Origin: Patella vulgata
Taxonomy: Eukaryota; Mollusca; Gastropoda; Patellidae
Direction: 5' to 3'
Assembly (NCBI RefSeq): GCF_932274485.2
Contig: NC_065881.2
Span: 10,202,613 to 10,266,612, forward strand
Length of the DNA: 64,000 nucleotides
The translations under genes and the position numbers were made by a program. The notes below the pieces were generated by a model, which did no database searches, was not told the DNA's origin, and saw only the letters and a list, made by a program, of their open reading frames with translations. Shown here piece after piece: positions 10,727-22,900 of the stretch (position 1 is the first letter of the stretch; each line of letters starts with the position of its first letter).

Positions 10727-13225
10727 AGATTATTTATAACCTGTCACGTGATGTTTATTCACTGTTATTACGTCACCATCTTTCTACGTCGCCCTCTTAC
10801 TGTATGTAGCTTCTTTGGAATAAAACCTAAGTATACGGCCGTTAAATGTTTCAGTGGTATCAAAACATGGTGTCAGAAGTGTTTACGTCATCACCCTACG
10901 TCTTGTAATGTGTTGTAAAACAACGAGGACATTGTGTAGTGTATAAAAGTTCTTACACTGGTGCCAAGTCGATGCACGATAGTTCTACTTCACAGCTGAA
11001 ATATAATTTCAAGTTCTGCGGCAGAAAACATGAAAAGAGTTAGAAGGTTCATGCCCTGCATTGGATCAGACATGCTCTAATTATGGAAAACTTTCCCATT
11101 TTGGTACCCAGTGCCTAATACCGCCTAAGCTAAAACCTACTAGAAATTCCCACAATCAGCACAAGTATCGACGCAAATGGAAGAATAAGCAATTCATAAA
11201 GAAGCAAGTACACGCTGTGAATGATTCTTCTAGTAGTGATTACTCAGATGAACTCTTACTTACTCTTGAAGGGGGGGTTGGATGGCCTATTGGTTAGCCA
11301 TGCGCGCTGTAGCATACGGTCTGTAATTGAGTTGTACGTGACAAGGAGTAGGGTCGCCTGTCCAACCTCGTGGGTTTTCTCCGGGTCCTCCGGTTTCCTT
11401 CCACTGCTAAAGACCCCTACGCGCAAGCGAATTATTGAAATAAAATGTGTTAGTCCCGAGATAATCTAGTTTGTGTCGAGTGGAGTTTAATCCCGATTTC
11501 ACTCTCACTTACTCTTAAATCTGTAACGAAGAAACTGTCCATGCTGTAAAAGACATATCCATCGAAGATCTTCACCACTCTTCTTCTTGACAAAACTCTC
11601 ACTAAATTTCAAATCGACAGCGGTGCTACCTGTAATGTCATTTCTAGAAAACTTGCCTGAAAACTGTGAAGTTAAGAAAACTGACTAAACATTAAAAATA
11701 TATAATGGTTCGCAGATTTCCGCTGATGGTGTTACAACACTTAGACTTGTTAATCCAAAGAATTCTCTGAGTTACGGTGGAATATTTGTGGTCGTTCCTC
11801 AAAAGAGAATTCCACTTCTTGGTTCTCGCTCAATTCTACAGTTGAATCTTCTGAAAGTACTGGAGGAGAATATTCTGCAAATTGAAAATACATCTGTGGT
11901 ACCAAATCACATCACTATAAAACCCATAACTCTGGAAGATACTCTTGTTGTCTACAAAGATATCTTCAATGATGAAATCGGATTGCTGGAAGGAGAACAG
12001 AAACCTGAAGAAGATACATCTATTACTCCAGTGAAACAAGCTTTACGAAGAATGCCCCATGCTATCCGAGATCAGCTTAAAACTAAACTTGACCTGATGG
12101 AACGCCAAGATTTAATTACAGCAGTTGACACTCAGACTGACTAGTGTCCAGCCCGGTACTAGTAAAAAGGTCATCTGGCAAACTTCGGGTTTGCATAGAC
12201 CCCATACCATTAAATACAGCGTCAAAAAGAAGTTACTATCCTTTACCTGTAATAGAGGATATACTACCTAGTATTACACAAGCTAAAGTATTCTGAAAGT
12301 GTGACCTGCGCAATGGTTTCTGGCATATACCACTTGAAGAAAGTTCAAGCTCTCTCACAACCTTTGGTACACCTTTTGGAAGGTACAGATGGCTGACTTC
12401 CCTTTGGCATATCACCTGCTCCTGAAATATTTCAGTACAGAATAGACCAAGTTCTTCAAGGTCTTGATGGTACTTTTAGAGTGGCCGATGACATCCTTGG
12501 GATCGGAGAAGGCCCTACTGTAGATGAAGCTGTAAAAACCATGACCAAAGATTCATTCAACTTCTTGAACGGTGTAGACAAAAGAATGTAAAACTGAATC
12601 CAGATAAACTAGATCTGAAACAAACACAAGTTTTCTTCATTGGACATATTATTCTCTCATCAGATTGTCTAAAACCAGATCCTCGGGATGGTTAATTACT
12701 TATCTAAATTCTTGAAAGGTTTCACTGATATTTGTGAGTCACTCCGAACGTTAACTCGGAAAGATTCTGCTTGGAACTGGACATTTGAGCATGACCAATC
12801 ATTTGAAAAAATGAAAAAAGCAGTAACTGAAGCACCTATTATAAAATACTATAATAGCCAGGAAGGTGTTTGTCTCCAGTGTGAAGCCTCTGATACGGGC
12901 CTAGTCGCGTTCTAACTCCCGCGGAAAAAAATTATGCGCAAAATTGAAAAGGAACTGTTGAGTATTGTTTATGGTTTTCACAAGTTCCAGCAATACGTTT
13001 ATGGCCGGAAAGTACTCGTAGAGAGTGATCACAAACCACTGGTCTCTGTACAGAACAAACCACTTCTTACAGCTCGCTCCTAAAAGGCTCCAGAGAATGT
13101 TGCTCTCACTACAAAACTATGAGATTGAAATTGTGTATTAAAAAAAGGGCAAGAACATGCCCCTTGCTGACACACTATCAAGAGTCTACTTGCCTGTGTA
13201 TGAAAATACAGATGACCACAAAACT
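10727..13225 (+). mobile_element. Ty3/gypsy-type LTR retrotransposon fossil, broken
   Basis: A short LTR-like segment (about 10727-10873) is followed by TGGTGTCAGAAGTG, a typical primer-binding region, then remains of a gag zinc knuckle (about 11050-11120), protease (about 11600), reverse transcriptase (about 11790-12550) and RNase H (about 12690-13070). Most of gag and everything after RNase H, including a 3' LTR, are not seen. The element carries many breaks and is interrupted by a SINE-1, so it is old. A similar LTR piece lies near 6755. Confidence 0.85.
11268..11505 (+). mobile_element. SINE-1 copy inside the Ty3-type fossil
   Basis: The head GGTTGGATGGCCTATTGGTT and the conserved centre are present, with part of the B-box region missing. 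It lies within the LTR-element internal region and is therefore younger than it. Confidence 0.88.
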
Positions 13226-13234
13226 CAGTTTGAT

Positions 13235-14383
13235 TTCAATTTTCCCGAAATTTGAATTCAAACTTTATTATGGTGGAATGGAGATATATTTAAACGGTTT
13301 TTAAAATCGGAATAAAATTGTGACTTCTAGAGAATCCGGAAGTTAAATTGGGATTTTTCATACAATCAGGGGCCATAATCCAGGAAGTTACGTTCGCATA
13401 TTCGCGATTATCAAAAGGAACCAAGATCCTAGTGTGTAACGGTGATATATTCACACGTTTTTTTAAATCGGATAAAAATTGTGACCTCTAAATTTTGTAC
13501 AATCAAGGGCCATAATTCAGGAAGTTGCGATCCGATATGCGCAAATATCGAAAGTAACCAAGATCTGTGGGTTATAAACATGTTCAAGTTTCATCAAAAT
13601 CGGATCAAAATTGTGACCTCTAGAGGGTCCACAACCTTGATCTATTATTTGCGGTATTTTGTCCGACAGTTTTGGTCCGAGTTTCACAAAATTCGAACTC
13701 AACCAACATTACGGTGTAACGGTGACATATTCGAACGTTTTTTTAAATCAGATAATAATTGTGATAATAGAGTGTCCACAAGCTAAAAACGTGATTTTTA
13801 GTACAATCAGGGGCCATAATCCATGAAGTTTCGATCCGATACATGTCAATATCGAACAATCTGTTTCACAGAGAATTACGAGTCTAGAGTAATATCTCTG
13901 TCAAAGATGACTGCCTTAACACGTGCCGTCGCAGCACGCCGCGTCAATCATTGGCTGAATGGCACGTGCATTGTTTACATAAGACGTTACTGCTTCGGGC
14001 GGAATGCTGCCTTTTAGTCATTTTAATACCCATTTACAGTAAAAAGGAAATAATTTTTACCTACAAATACGTCAAACGCCTTTATTTATTTCTCAAATAC
14101 ATAAAAAAAATGTTTTAGAATTTAATTTGTCGCAGGAAAAAAGTTAATATTTCTGGCTCATTAAGTCGCATCGATGTCATCCTTATCAGTGATTGTAGCG
14201 ACCTAGCGAAAATTCCCTGCTGATCAGTGTGAATATCGAAAGCAACCGAGATCTTTTGGTTTTAAAACTATATTTCAAGTTTCATCAAAAATGGATAAGA
14301 ATTGTGACCTGTAGAGTGTCCACAAACAATTGTGGACGGACAGGGGCGACGACAATATATGTCCACATGAAAATGTGGGCGTA
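13235..14383 (-). mobile_element. Element K, second copy, one end lost
   Basis: Inverted copy ending AAAATGTGGGCGTA at 14383. Repeat units are diverged, and an unrelated insertion of about 350 bp (roughly 13858-14215) breaks the array. The other end runs against the LTR-element fossil. Confidence 0.8.
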
Positions 14384-14563
14384 TGAAAAGTGAATCAAAT
14401 GTTAAAAGAAAGAATGCCAGCAATGCCTGTCCTTTTTATTGAAGCATCCGTAAACCTGTTGTGCATCATCAGAGGGTGATATCTCATATCCTTAATACGT
14501 TTCATAACATGGCTTTCATGCATGGGAGTCCAAAGGAAATATTAGGGAGAGAGGGGGGGGGGT

Positions 14564-14785
14564 AACGTATACTCGACACAAACTTGGTATTTTCGGGACA
14601 ACCATAAGGTTCAATTTTATTTCAATAATTCGCTTGAGCGTTGGGGTCTTTAGCAGTTGGACAGGCAACCCTACTCCTTGTTACATACAATCGGGGAATC
14701 GAAACCATGCCAGTTGACTCAATGATAGACCTTATGATGAAGCGCGCACACGCTAAACATTCGGCAATCCACCCCCACCCCTTCG
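14564..14785 (-). mobile_element. SINE-1 copy, central domain deleted
   Basis: Tail, short centre and tRNA head are recognisable. The TCCGGTTTCCTCC part is missing. Confidence 0.8.
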
Positions 14786-15027
14786 TTGGTGGTTTAGCTT
14801 TTGGTTGTTGATAGCTATGTACTTGTTCAGACCTTGAGGATTTAATCCGATCCCCGTCCAAGTGTCAAGGTATGGCTCAGATATACGACAAATCGACCTA
14901 GCATGTGCCACAGAACCAAACATTTATTGGCGCTGCCCCCCCCCCCCCAAGTGCCCTAAGTTTGGTCTGAGGCATTGTAGAAGAATCTTCCAAAAACATA
15001 CTAATTTATTTGTTAATTAAACTTATA

Positions 15028-15806
15028 TTATGCAAGAGCTAAATCTGCCTATTGCTGTCTTTCTTTAGGCCTGAAATATTACCTAAATTATTAATTAGAC
15101 ATTAATTAAACATGCATTATGCAAGAGCTAAATCTGCCTATTTCAGGTCTTTCTTTAGGCCTGAAATGTTATCTAAATTATTAATTAGACATTAATTAAC
15201 CTACCCAGGCCATAATCAACTCTAGATGGCTGCGCTAGCCTGCGATCTTTAGTGGATTGTAAGCCGATTTACTGCATAACTTTCCTTCTCATTAAACGAT
15301 TAAATGGATAATCGAGACTATGCTGTTTATCGTACTGACTTTAGTAATGATGACCGAGGCTTATAGGAATTTCAGTCGCTTAGTTCTCGGTTCATAGTGG
15401 ATCACTTTGAATGAAATTTTCACCAAATTGCCTTCTACCTTATCTAGTTTTTAACTATTATAGTGAGAACTGCCAACTCGTTATCAAATCTCCCATAATG
15501 TATCTTTAACTTATCCAGACCAAAATCGCTAGCCTACGATATTTACTGGATTATGATCCAGTCTGCTGCTCAACTTTCATTCATGATCAAATCATGGAAT
15601 AAATAATTGAGACTATGTTTTTTATTGTACCAACTTTAGTAATGATGATCGAGGCTAGGCCCAAAATTCAATCGCTAAATTATCAGTTCAGAGTGGATCA
15701 ATTTGAAAGAAATTTTCAGTAAATTCTCTTTACATTATATGCTTTTTAACTATTTAGTGGGAACTGCCAGCTCTGTATCTAATCTCCCATAATGTATCTT
15801 TAAGTA
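15028..15806 (+). mobile_element. Family B MITE, tandem/nested copies
   Basis: Family B is about 480 bp with ends TTAAACATACATTATGC and CATAATGTATCTTTAA, forming imperfect terminal inverted repeats. Here two left ends (about 15028 and 15105) and two right ends (about 15500 and 15805) show tandem duplication. Confidence 0.85.
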
Positions 15807-16870
15807 TAATAAAAGTGTTTGAATGAACGCATGAGCGAAATTAATCTGAAAAGTTCTGACAAATTACTGGTATGATGACTTTATTATTTAAATCTGCACA
15901 TCACAAACTGAAAACATGAATTATTTGATTTAGTAAATTTCATTATTTTTGGTCAAATCGAAATTTCTGTAAATCTGTGTGCATCTCAGGCAATTCAAAT
16001 ACCACAGAAGTCCTGTTTTTTAAATTGGAAATACATGTAGATTGAACTTCGAACTCTCTGATTTTATACATCACAGTTTATAAATCTGATCACCAAATTC
16101 ATTATTGTCGCAATTCTCATAAAAACAGGTAGAAAGAAATCTGGAAACTCATATTTTTCCTTCTGTCTGCTAGAAGTCCAATATTCATTTTTCCACATAT
16201 ACAGAGCTGGAATTGCCAATAGGCCTAGTAGACCATTGACCTTGGACACACGGGTATCTAGAGGCCCACTGCGTGCCAGCATATAACCTTGTTTTAAGTG
16301 TACATTGGGTATTTCATTATATAATATTGAAAATCATAAGGGCACCTGTACAATAAGTAAAGGCCCACCAATGAGTTTGGTTTGGAGCTCACAGATAGGC
16401 AAATTCCAGCCCTGCTCATACAAGTATCCATTTTAAACCTACACACACATTGGCCATAATAACTGTCATCCTCCATTTTGTCTTTTCATATGTGAGACAG
16501 TGGATAGAATGCCCCTTTAATTTTCATATGCGAGACAGTGGATAAAATGTCCCTTTAATGACACCATTACCTTACTCATAGCTATTAATAGTAACCCTTT
16601 TCCCGTAGGGAAGCGACTGCACATGAGAACGTGAGAGAGAGTGTTAGTTGAGTTGATAGTAGAGTTGAGTTGATAGTAGTCAGCCCATACACGCACACAG
16701 CAAGAAGCATCACTGTACTGTGGTAGTTGTATATGTTGCCGGAATAAAGTCTCTTCAACAAAAAATAAACGAATTCAGTTATTATTCTTCGTGTCCATGT
16801 CTTTTGGCACGGTCATACATTAAAAACATTTAGTTCACATAGTTTTAAATCCATTTCATTCACACATTTA
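15807..16870. other. Unassigned stretch downstream of CFDP1
   Basis: Contains a 46-bp direct duplication (about 16480-16557) and, near 16570-16790, sequence ending GGAATAAAGTCTCTTCAACA that has the look of a solo LTR end. No second LTR or target duplication was seen. Confidence 0.35.
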
Positions 16871-16875
16871 GTTTT

Positions 16876-16881
16876 TTTATT
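16876..16881 (-). promoter_or_regulatory. Candidate CFDP1 poly(A) signal
   Basis: AATAAA on the minus strand lies about 20 nt after the CFDP1 stop. This would give an unusually short 3' UTR, and further AATAAA motifs lie farther downstream, so the site actually used is open. Confidence 0.3.
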
Positions 16882-16900
16882 TCATTGACATCCACACAGA

Positions 16901-19900
16901 TCATTTCCTACTACTGCTCATTCTCAGATTCTTTTCAATTTCAAATTGTCTTAAATCTGTTCGCTGTAAAAATTTCATTCTTTCAATGTAACTGGAAAAT
17001 AAAAAAAAACAACATGTTATTTTAAAATTCAAATATAAAGTAAAGAAACAAGCCAACAGTGAGGCTGATGTCCGCCGCCGAAATTCCAAAATAAATAGAT
17101 GACACCTATTAATTAATCGCACATTTTTTTTTTTCAAAAGTATCGAGCAATCAAACTACACACTAAGTTTCATCACTCTCTATCAGATAGAATCAAGATT
17201 ATCTTGTCCCAAAGCATCGAACAATGAAATTGATTAGCTCTGCTTAGCTTTAGCTTGAAATGTTAATCATTGAAATCAGTCAAGACATTCACCTAATGAA
17301 CTTCTACATCAGGTTTAAACATTCTAGCTCAATTAAAAGCAGAGTTTTTATGTTCCAAAGTCTTGACCAATCAAATTGCTTATCGCTCCTTAGCCCAGGC
17401 AGAAAATTCGCACAATCGAACTTAGTCAAGGTAATGATATAATGAATCTATATTCAGAGTTTCATCACTCTCACTTCATTATAACCAAAGTTATCGTGCC
17501 TCTAAAGCATCAACCAATCAGATTGCTTATCTCTGCCTACCATAAGCAGACAATGTTCATAATTGCACTCCATTAAGGGATTCACCTAATGAATGCCCAC
17601 ACCAAGTTTGAACATTCTACCTCAATTAGAAGGAGAGTTATTGTGTTCCAAAGTCTCGACCAATCAAATTGCTTATTGCTCTGCTTACCCTCAGCAGAAA
17701 TTGCTCATTATCGAACTTAGTCAAGGTATTGATGTAATGAAACTATACACCAAGTTTCATCACTCTCACTTAATTAGAACTAAAGTTATCGTGTCCCTAA
17801 GCATCAACCAATCAAATTGCTTATCTCCACTTACCCTAAGCGGAAAATGCTCATCTTCGAACTCCATCAAGGTATTGACCTAATAAACACCTACACCAAG
17901 TTTGAACATTCTAGCTCAATTAGAAAGAGAGTTATTGTGTCCCAAAAAGTGTGACGGACAGACAGACAGACGGACAAACCCATTTTAATAGTCCCCTGCT
18001 TTCTTCGAAAGGTGGGGGACAATCAAATACTAAACACAGAGAGAGAGTGAGAGAGAGAGAGAGATATTAACATCCACTCAACACAAACTAGGTAATTTCG
18101 GGGCTAACATTTGGTTCAATTTTATTTCAATAATTCGCTTGCGCAAATAGGTCTTTAGCAGGAGAGGAAACAGGAGGAACTCGAGAAAACCCACGAGGTT
18201 GGACAGACGACCCTAGTCCTTGTCACGTACAACCGGGGAATCAAAACCACACCAGTTGATTCAATGACAGACTTTATGATACAATGCGCACACGCTAACC
18301 ATTCGGCTATCCAACCCCCTTTTATGATATTCTAACTATATTGTTTTACACTGTATTCTTTATAACCATAATTATTTTGATTTTGTACAAGCCCCATAGA
18401 GCAGCTTTACAAGCAGGATTTGTGGGCTATACAAGCACCATAGAACAGCTTTACAAGCAGGAATTGGGCGCTATACAAGCACCATTGAACAGCTTTACAA
18501 GCAGGATTTGGGCGCTATACAAGCGCCATAGAGCAGCTTTACAAGCTGGATTTGGGCACTATACAAGCGCCATAAAACAGCTATACAAGTGCCATAGTGC
18601 AGCTTTGCAAGCAGGATTTGTGGGCTATACAAGCGCCATAGAGCAGCTTTACAAGCAGGATTTGGGGGCAATACAAGTTCAATCAATTAGAATTAATATA
18701 CACTTCACTTTATCACTTGTTTATGAACAATATTTACACATCTGCTACAGTATTTAATCCTTAACCTAAGTCCCACCATAGCCATTGTAAGAATCAGGTA
18801 TTTAATGTTTAGACATTTTATTGATTACAGAACGGAAACTTGATTCATTACTAAAATTTTTATACAGATTTCTTTGAACAGATTTCTAATTATGCAGTCA
18901 GCATGTTGTACATTGACAGATGTCTCCCAGACGTAAATTAAGCTATTGTTAAGAATTCCCTGACTTTTATTACTATATTAAAATTAGTGTGGATATTCAA
19001 TAATGTAGAAATGAACTTGTAATTAAAATCAACACCTATACATAGTACAGATTTAATCATTAATCATATTCAGCCAGAAGCTGTTGTTTGTATTTGGGTG
19101 TATAAAAATGACAGATTTTCCAACAAAAAAATAAATAATAATTTAAATGAAATGTGCAGAACTGACTGTCGTTGAATTTTCACGTCTTTACAAGTACATT
19201 TTTTAAAATTACAAGTAAATGTTTTAGAATTAATTAAATTTTTTATAATTAAATTTTCCATAATTAATTAAATTTTTTAGAATTAAACATACAATATGCA
19301 AGAGCTAAATCTGGCGATTGCAAGTCTTCCTTTAGGCCTGAAATGTTATCTAAATTATTAATTAGATATTAATTAACTTATCCGGACCATAATCAACACT
19401 CAATGTCATCGTTAGCCTGCGATTAGCATTCTATTTGCTGCTCAACTTTCATTCATGATTTAATCATGAAATAGATAATCGAGACTATGATTTTTCTCGT
19501 ACCGACTTTAGTAATGATCAAGGCTAGGCCAAATATTCAATCGCTAAATTCTCGGTTCAGAGTGGATCAATTTGACTGAAATTTTCAGCAAATTCTCTTT
19601 ACATTATCTAGTTTTTATACGACCACATTTTCATGTGGACGTATTATGCCGTCGCCCCTGTCCGTCCGTCCACAATTGTTTGTGGACTCTCTACAGGTCA
19701 CAATTCTTATCCGATTTTGACGAAACTTGAAATATAGGTTTATCCCCAAAAGATCTCGGCTGCTTTCGATATTGGCATGTATCGGATCGAAACTTCATGG
19801 ATTATGGCCCCTGTTTGTACGAAAAATCACGTTTTTAGCTTGTGGACCCTATAGAGGTCACAATTTTTATCCGATTTTGTTGAAACTTGAAATGTAAGTT

Positions 19901-22900
19901 TATAACCCAAAGATCTCAGTTCCTTTCGATATTTGCGCATATCGGACAGTAACATCCTGAATTATGGCCCCTGATTGTACGAAAAATCACGTTTTTAGCT
20001 TGTGGACCCTATAGAAGTCATAATTTTTATCCGATTTAAAAAAACGTTCTATTATATCACCGTTACACCCTAAGGATGACTGAGATTGAATTTCGTGAAT
20101 ATCGGCCCAAAATTGACAGACAAAATGGCCGCCATTCATTCCCAAATAGCGTAAGAATATGGTATATCAAGGTTGTGGACCCTATAGGGGTCACAATTTT
20201 TATCCGATTTTGTTGAAACTTGAAATGTAAGTTTATAACCCAAAGATCTTGGTTCCTTTCGATATTCGTGCATATCGGACCGTAACTTCCTGAGTTATGA
20301 CCCCTGATTGTACGAAAAATCACGTTTTTAGCTTGTGAACCCTATAGAAGTCATAATTTTTACCCGATTTAAAAAAACGTATTATTATATCACCGTTACA
20401 CCCTAGGGACGACTGAATTCGAATTTCGTGAAAATCGGCCCAAAATTGACAGACAAAATGGCCGCCGTTCGTTCTCAAATAGCGTAAGAAAATGGTATAT
20501 CAAGGTTGTGGACCCTATAGAGGTCACAATTTTTAACCGATTTTGTTGAAACTTGAAATGTAAGTCTATAACCCAAAGATCTCGGTTCCTTTCGATATTC
20601 GCGCTTATCGGACCGTAATTTCCTGAAATATGGCTCCTGATTGTACGAAAAATCGCGTTTTTAGCTTGTGGACCCTATAGAGGTCATAATTTTTATCCGA
20701 TTTAAAAAAAACGTATTATTATATCACCGTTACACCCTAAGGACAACTGAGTTTGAATTTCATGAAAATCGGCCCAAAATTGACAGACAAAATGGTCGCT
20801 GTTCATTCTCAAATAGCGTAAAAATATGGTATATCAAGGTTGTGGACCCTATAGAGGTCACAATTTTTATCCGATTTTGTTGAAACTTGAAATATAAGTT
20901 TATAACCCAAAGATCTCGGTTCCTTTCAATATTTGCCCATATCGGACCGTACCTTCCTGAATTATGGCCCCTGATTGTACGAAAAATCATGTTTTTAGCT
21001 TGTGGACCCATTAGAGTTCATAATTTTTATCCGATTTAAAAAAACGTATTATTATATTACCGTTCCACCCTAAGGACAGTTGAGTTTGAATTTTGTGAAA
21101 ATCGCCCCCAAAATTGACAGACAAAATGGCCGCCGTTCGTTCTCAAATAGCGTAAAAATATGGTATATCAAGGTTGTGGACCCTATAGAGGTCACAATTT
21201 TTATCCGATTTTGTTGAAATGTAAGTTTATAACACAAAGATCTCAGTTCCTTTCGATATATGCAAATATCGAATTGTAATTTCCTGAATTATGGCCATTG
21301 ATTGTAGGAAAAATCACTTTCTTGTTAGCTTGTTCTCTATCCATCTCTCGAAAATGTGGGCGTATCCTGCCTGGCAGCCGCTGGTTAACTATTATAGTGA
21401 GAACTGTCTGCTCTTTATCTAATCTCCCAAAATGTATCTTTAACGGCACTGCCAAGTGTTGAACACAATTACGTATTTTAAAAGAAATTTCGAAATTTCC
21501 ATTTTTTCAACATACCACCATTGTTGGAAATTTCTTGCAAGTGTACAGCTGATTATATTTTGTGCAACAATTAATTGAATAATACTTATCTGTTTCTTGT
21601 TTATATAAAACAAAGCAAAAACTAAAACTGAAGATGAGAGAGAACGATGGAGTTTAACCTCCACTAGACACAAACTAGGTCACTTCGGGACTAATTAACT
21701 AGGGTCTTTAGCAGTGGGAGGAAAACTGAGGACCCGGAGAAAACCCATGAGGTTGACAAGCGACCCTACTCCTTGTCACGTATAACTGGGGAATCGAAAC
21801 CACGCCAGTTGACTCAATGACAAACCTTATGATGCAACGCGCACGCTGACCATACAGCCATCCAACCCCCCTAAATACAAAGAAGCATTCGGAAAAAATG
21901 TGACTAGCCTAGACATCGGTCGTCTGCTACAATATGTTATAAGTTAAAATGTACAAAGGCATCCAATTCCATAAACCTGTATATTTGACAACAGGTCAAG
22001 ATCTCAGAGAATACAAGACATATTCCTTACCCTTCTTTACTGTTATTGTGTAATTTCAAATCATCTTCGATACCCTCATCTTTTTTAAATGAATTCCAGT
22101 CCATTTTCGATTTATCCTATAAAAAAAAAAAGAAAAAGAAAAAAGACTTAATTAGAATTGAGACAAACTATATATTCTTTTTTAAATGAATTCCAGTCCA
22201 TTTTCGATTTATCCTATAAAAAAAAAAGAAAAAGAAAAAAGACTTAATTAGAATTGAGACAAACTATAGATTCTTTTGTATTCATTAAAAGATATTTTCC
22301 TCTATGACCACGAGATGAAATTAGTCCCAAAATGACCTAGTTTGTGTTGAGTGGATGTTAACACCTCCGTCTCTCTCCTCTCTTTTGCAGTGCGAGGAAA
22401 CCCAAGGACCCGGAAAAAGCCAAAAAGATTGGCGGGCAACCCTACTCCCCGTCCGGTACGAGCAGTGAATCAAAACCAGACTTTCTAATATAAAGCACAC
22501 ATGCTAAACCATTCTGCTATCCCCCCACCCCCGATTTTAGTCACGAAGCCAGATACATCGAGTCTGTATCATATTAACAGTGTTATATAGTTATTATACA
22601 TACCAAAACGCTTATTTTTTGTTTTTTTCCAATTTTATTTAATACACCTCCCAATCCACCTCCGGCAGCAGGTCTTTTGATTCCTCTTAAATAGATCAGA
22701 AATATAAATATAAATTAGTTTATAGATTTAAACGCATGTCAGAAAAACTCTCTTATTAAAGTGGAGGTCGCGTGTTCGATCCCTGCATTGGCCGAGAAAG
22801 TTCATCAGGATTTTCTGACGTGTTTTCCACTTGTCAGTGGTGCAGGACAGAGGGCCTGACAAGGACAGCTGTCTAGTCGTTCAGAAGGGATGAAAAAACA

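Noticed and set aside
16570-16800. Solo LTR
   Set aside because: The AATAAA-containing end looks LTR-like, but no matching second copy, primer site or target duplication could be seen.
18341-18757. 138-aa open frame with repeated RAALQAGF motifs
   Set aside because: It is produced by the 44-bp minisatellite, whose unit lacks stops in several frames on both strands; it lies in a CFDP1 intron and matches no family.
20063-21011. Recurring 83-86-aa frames with RGHNSGSYGPI motifs
   Set aside because: They are translations of the 334-bp satellite inside element K, and recur simply because the DNA is repeated.
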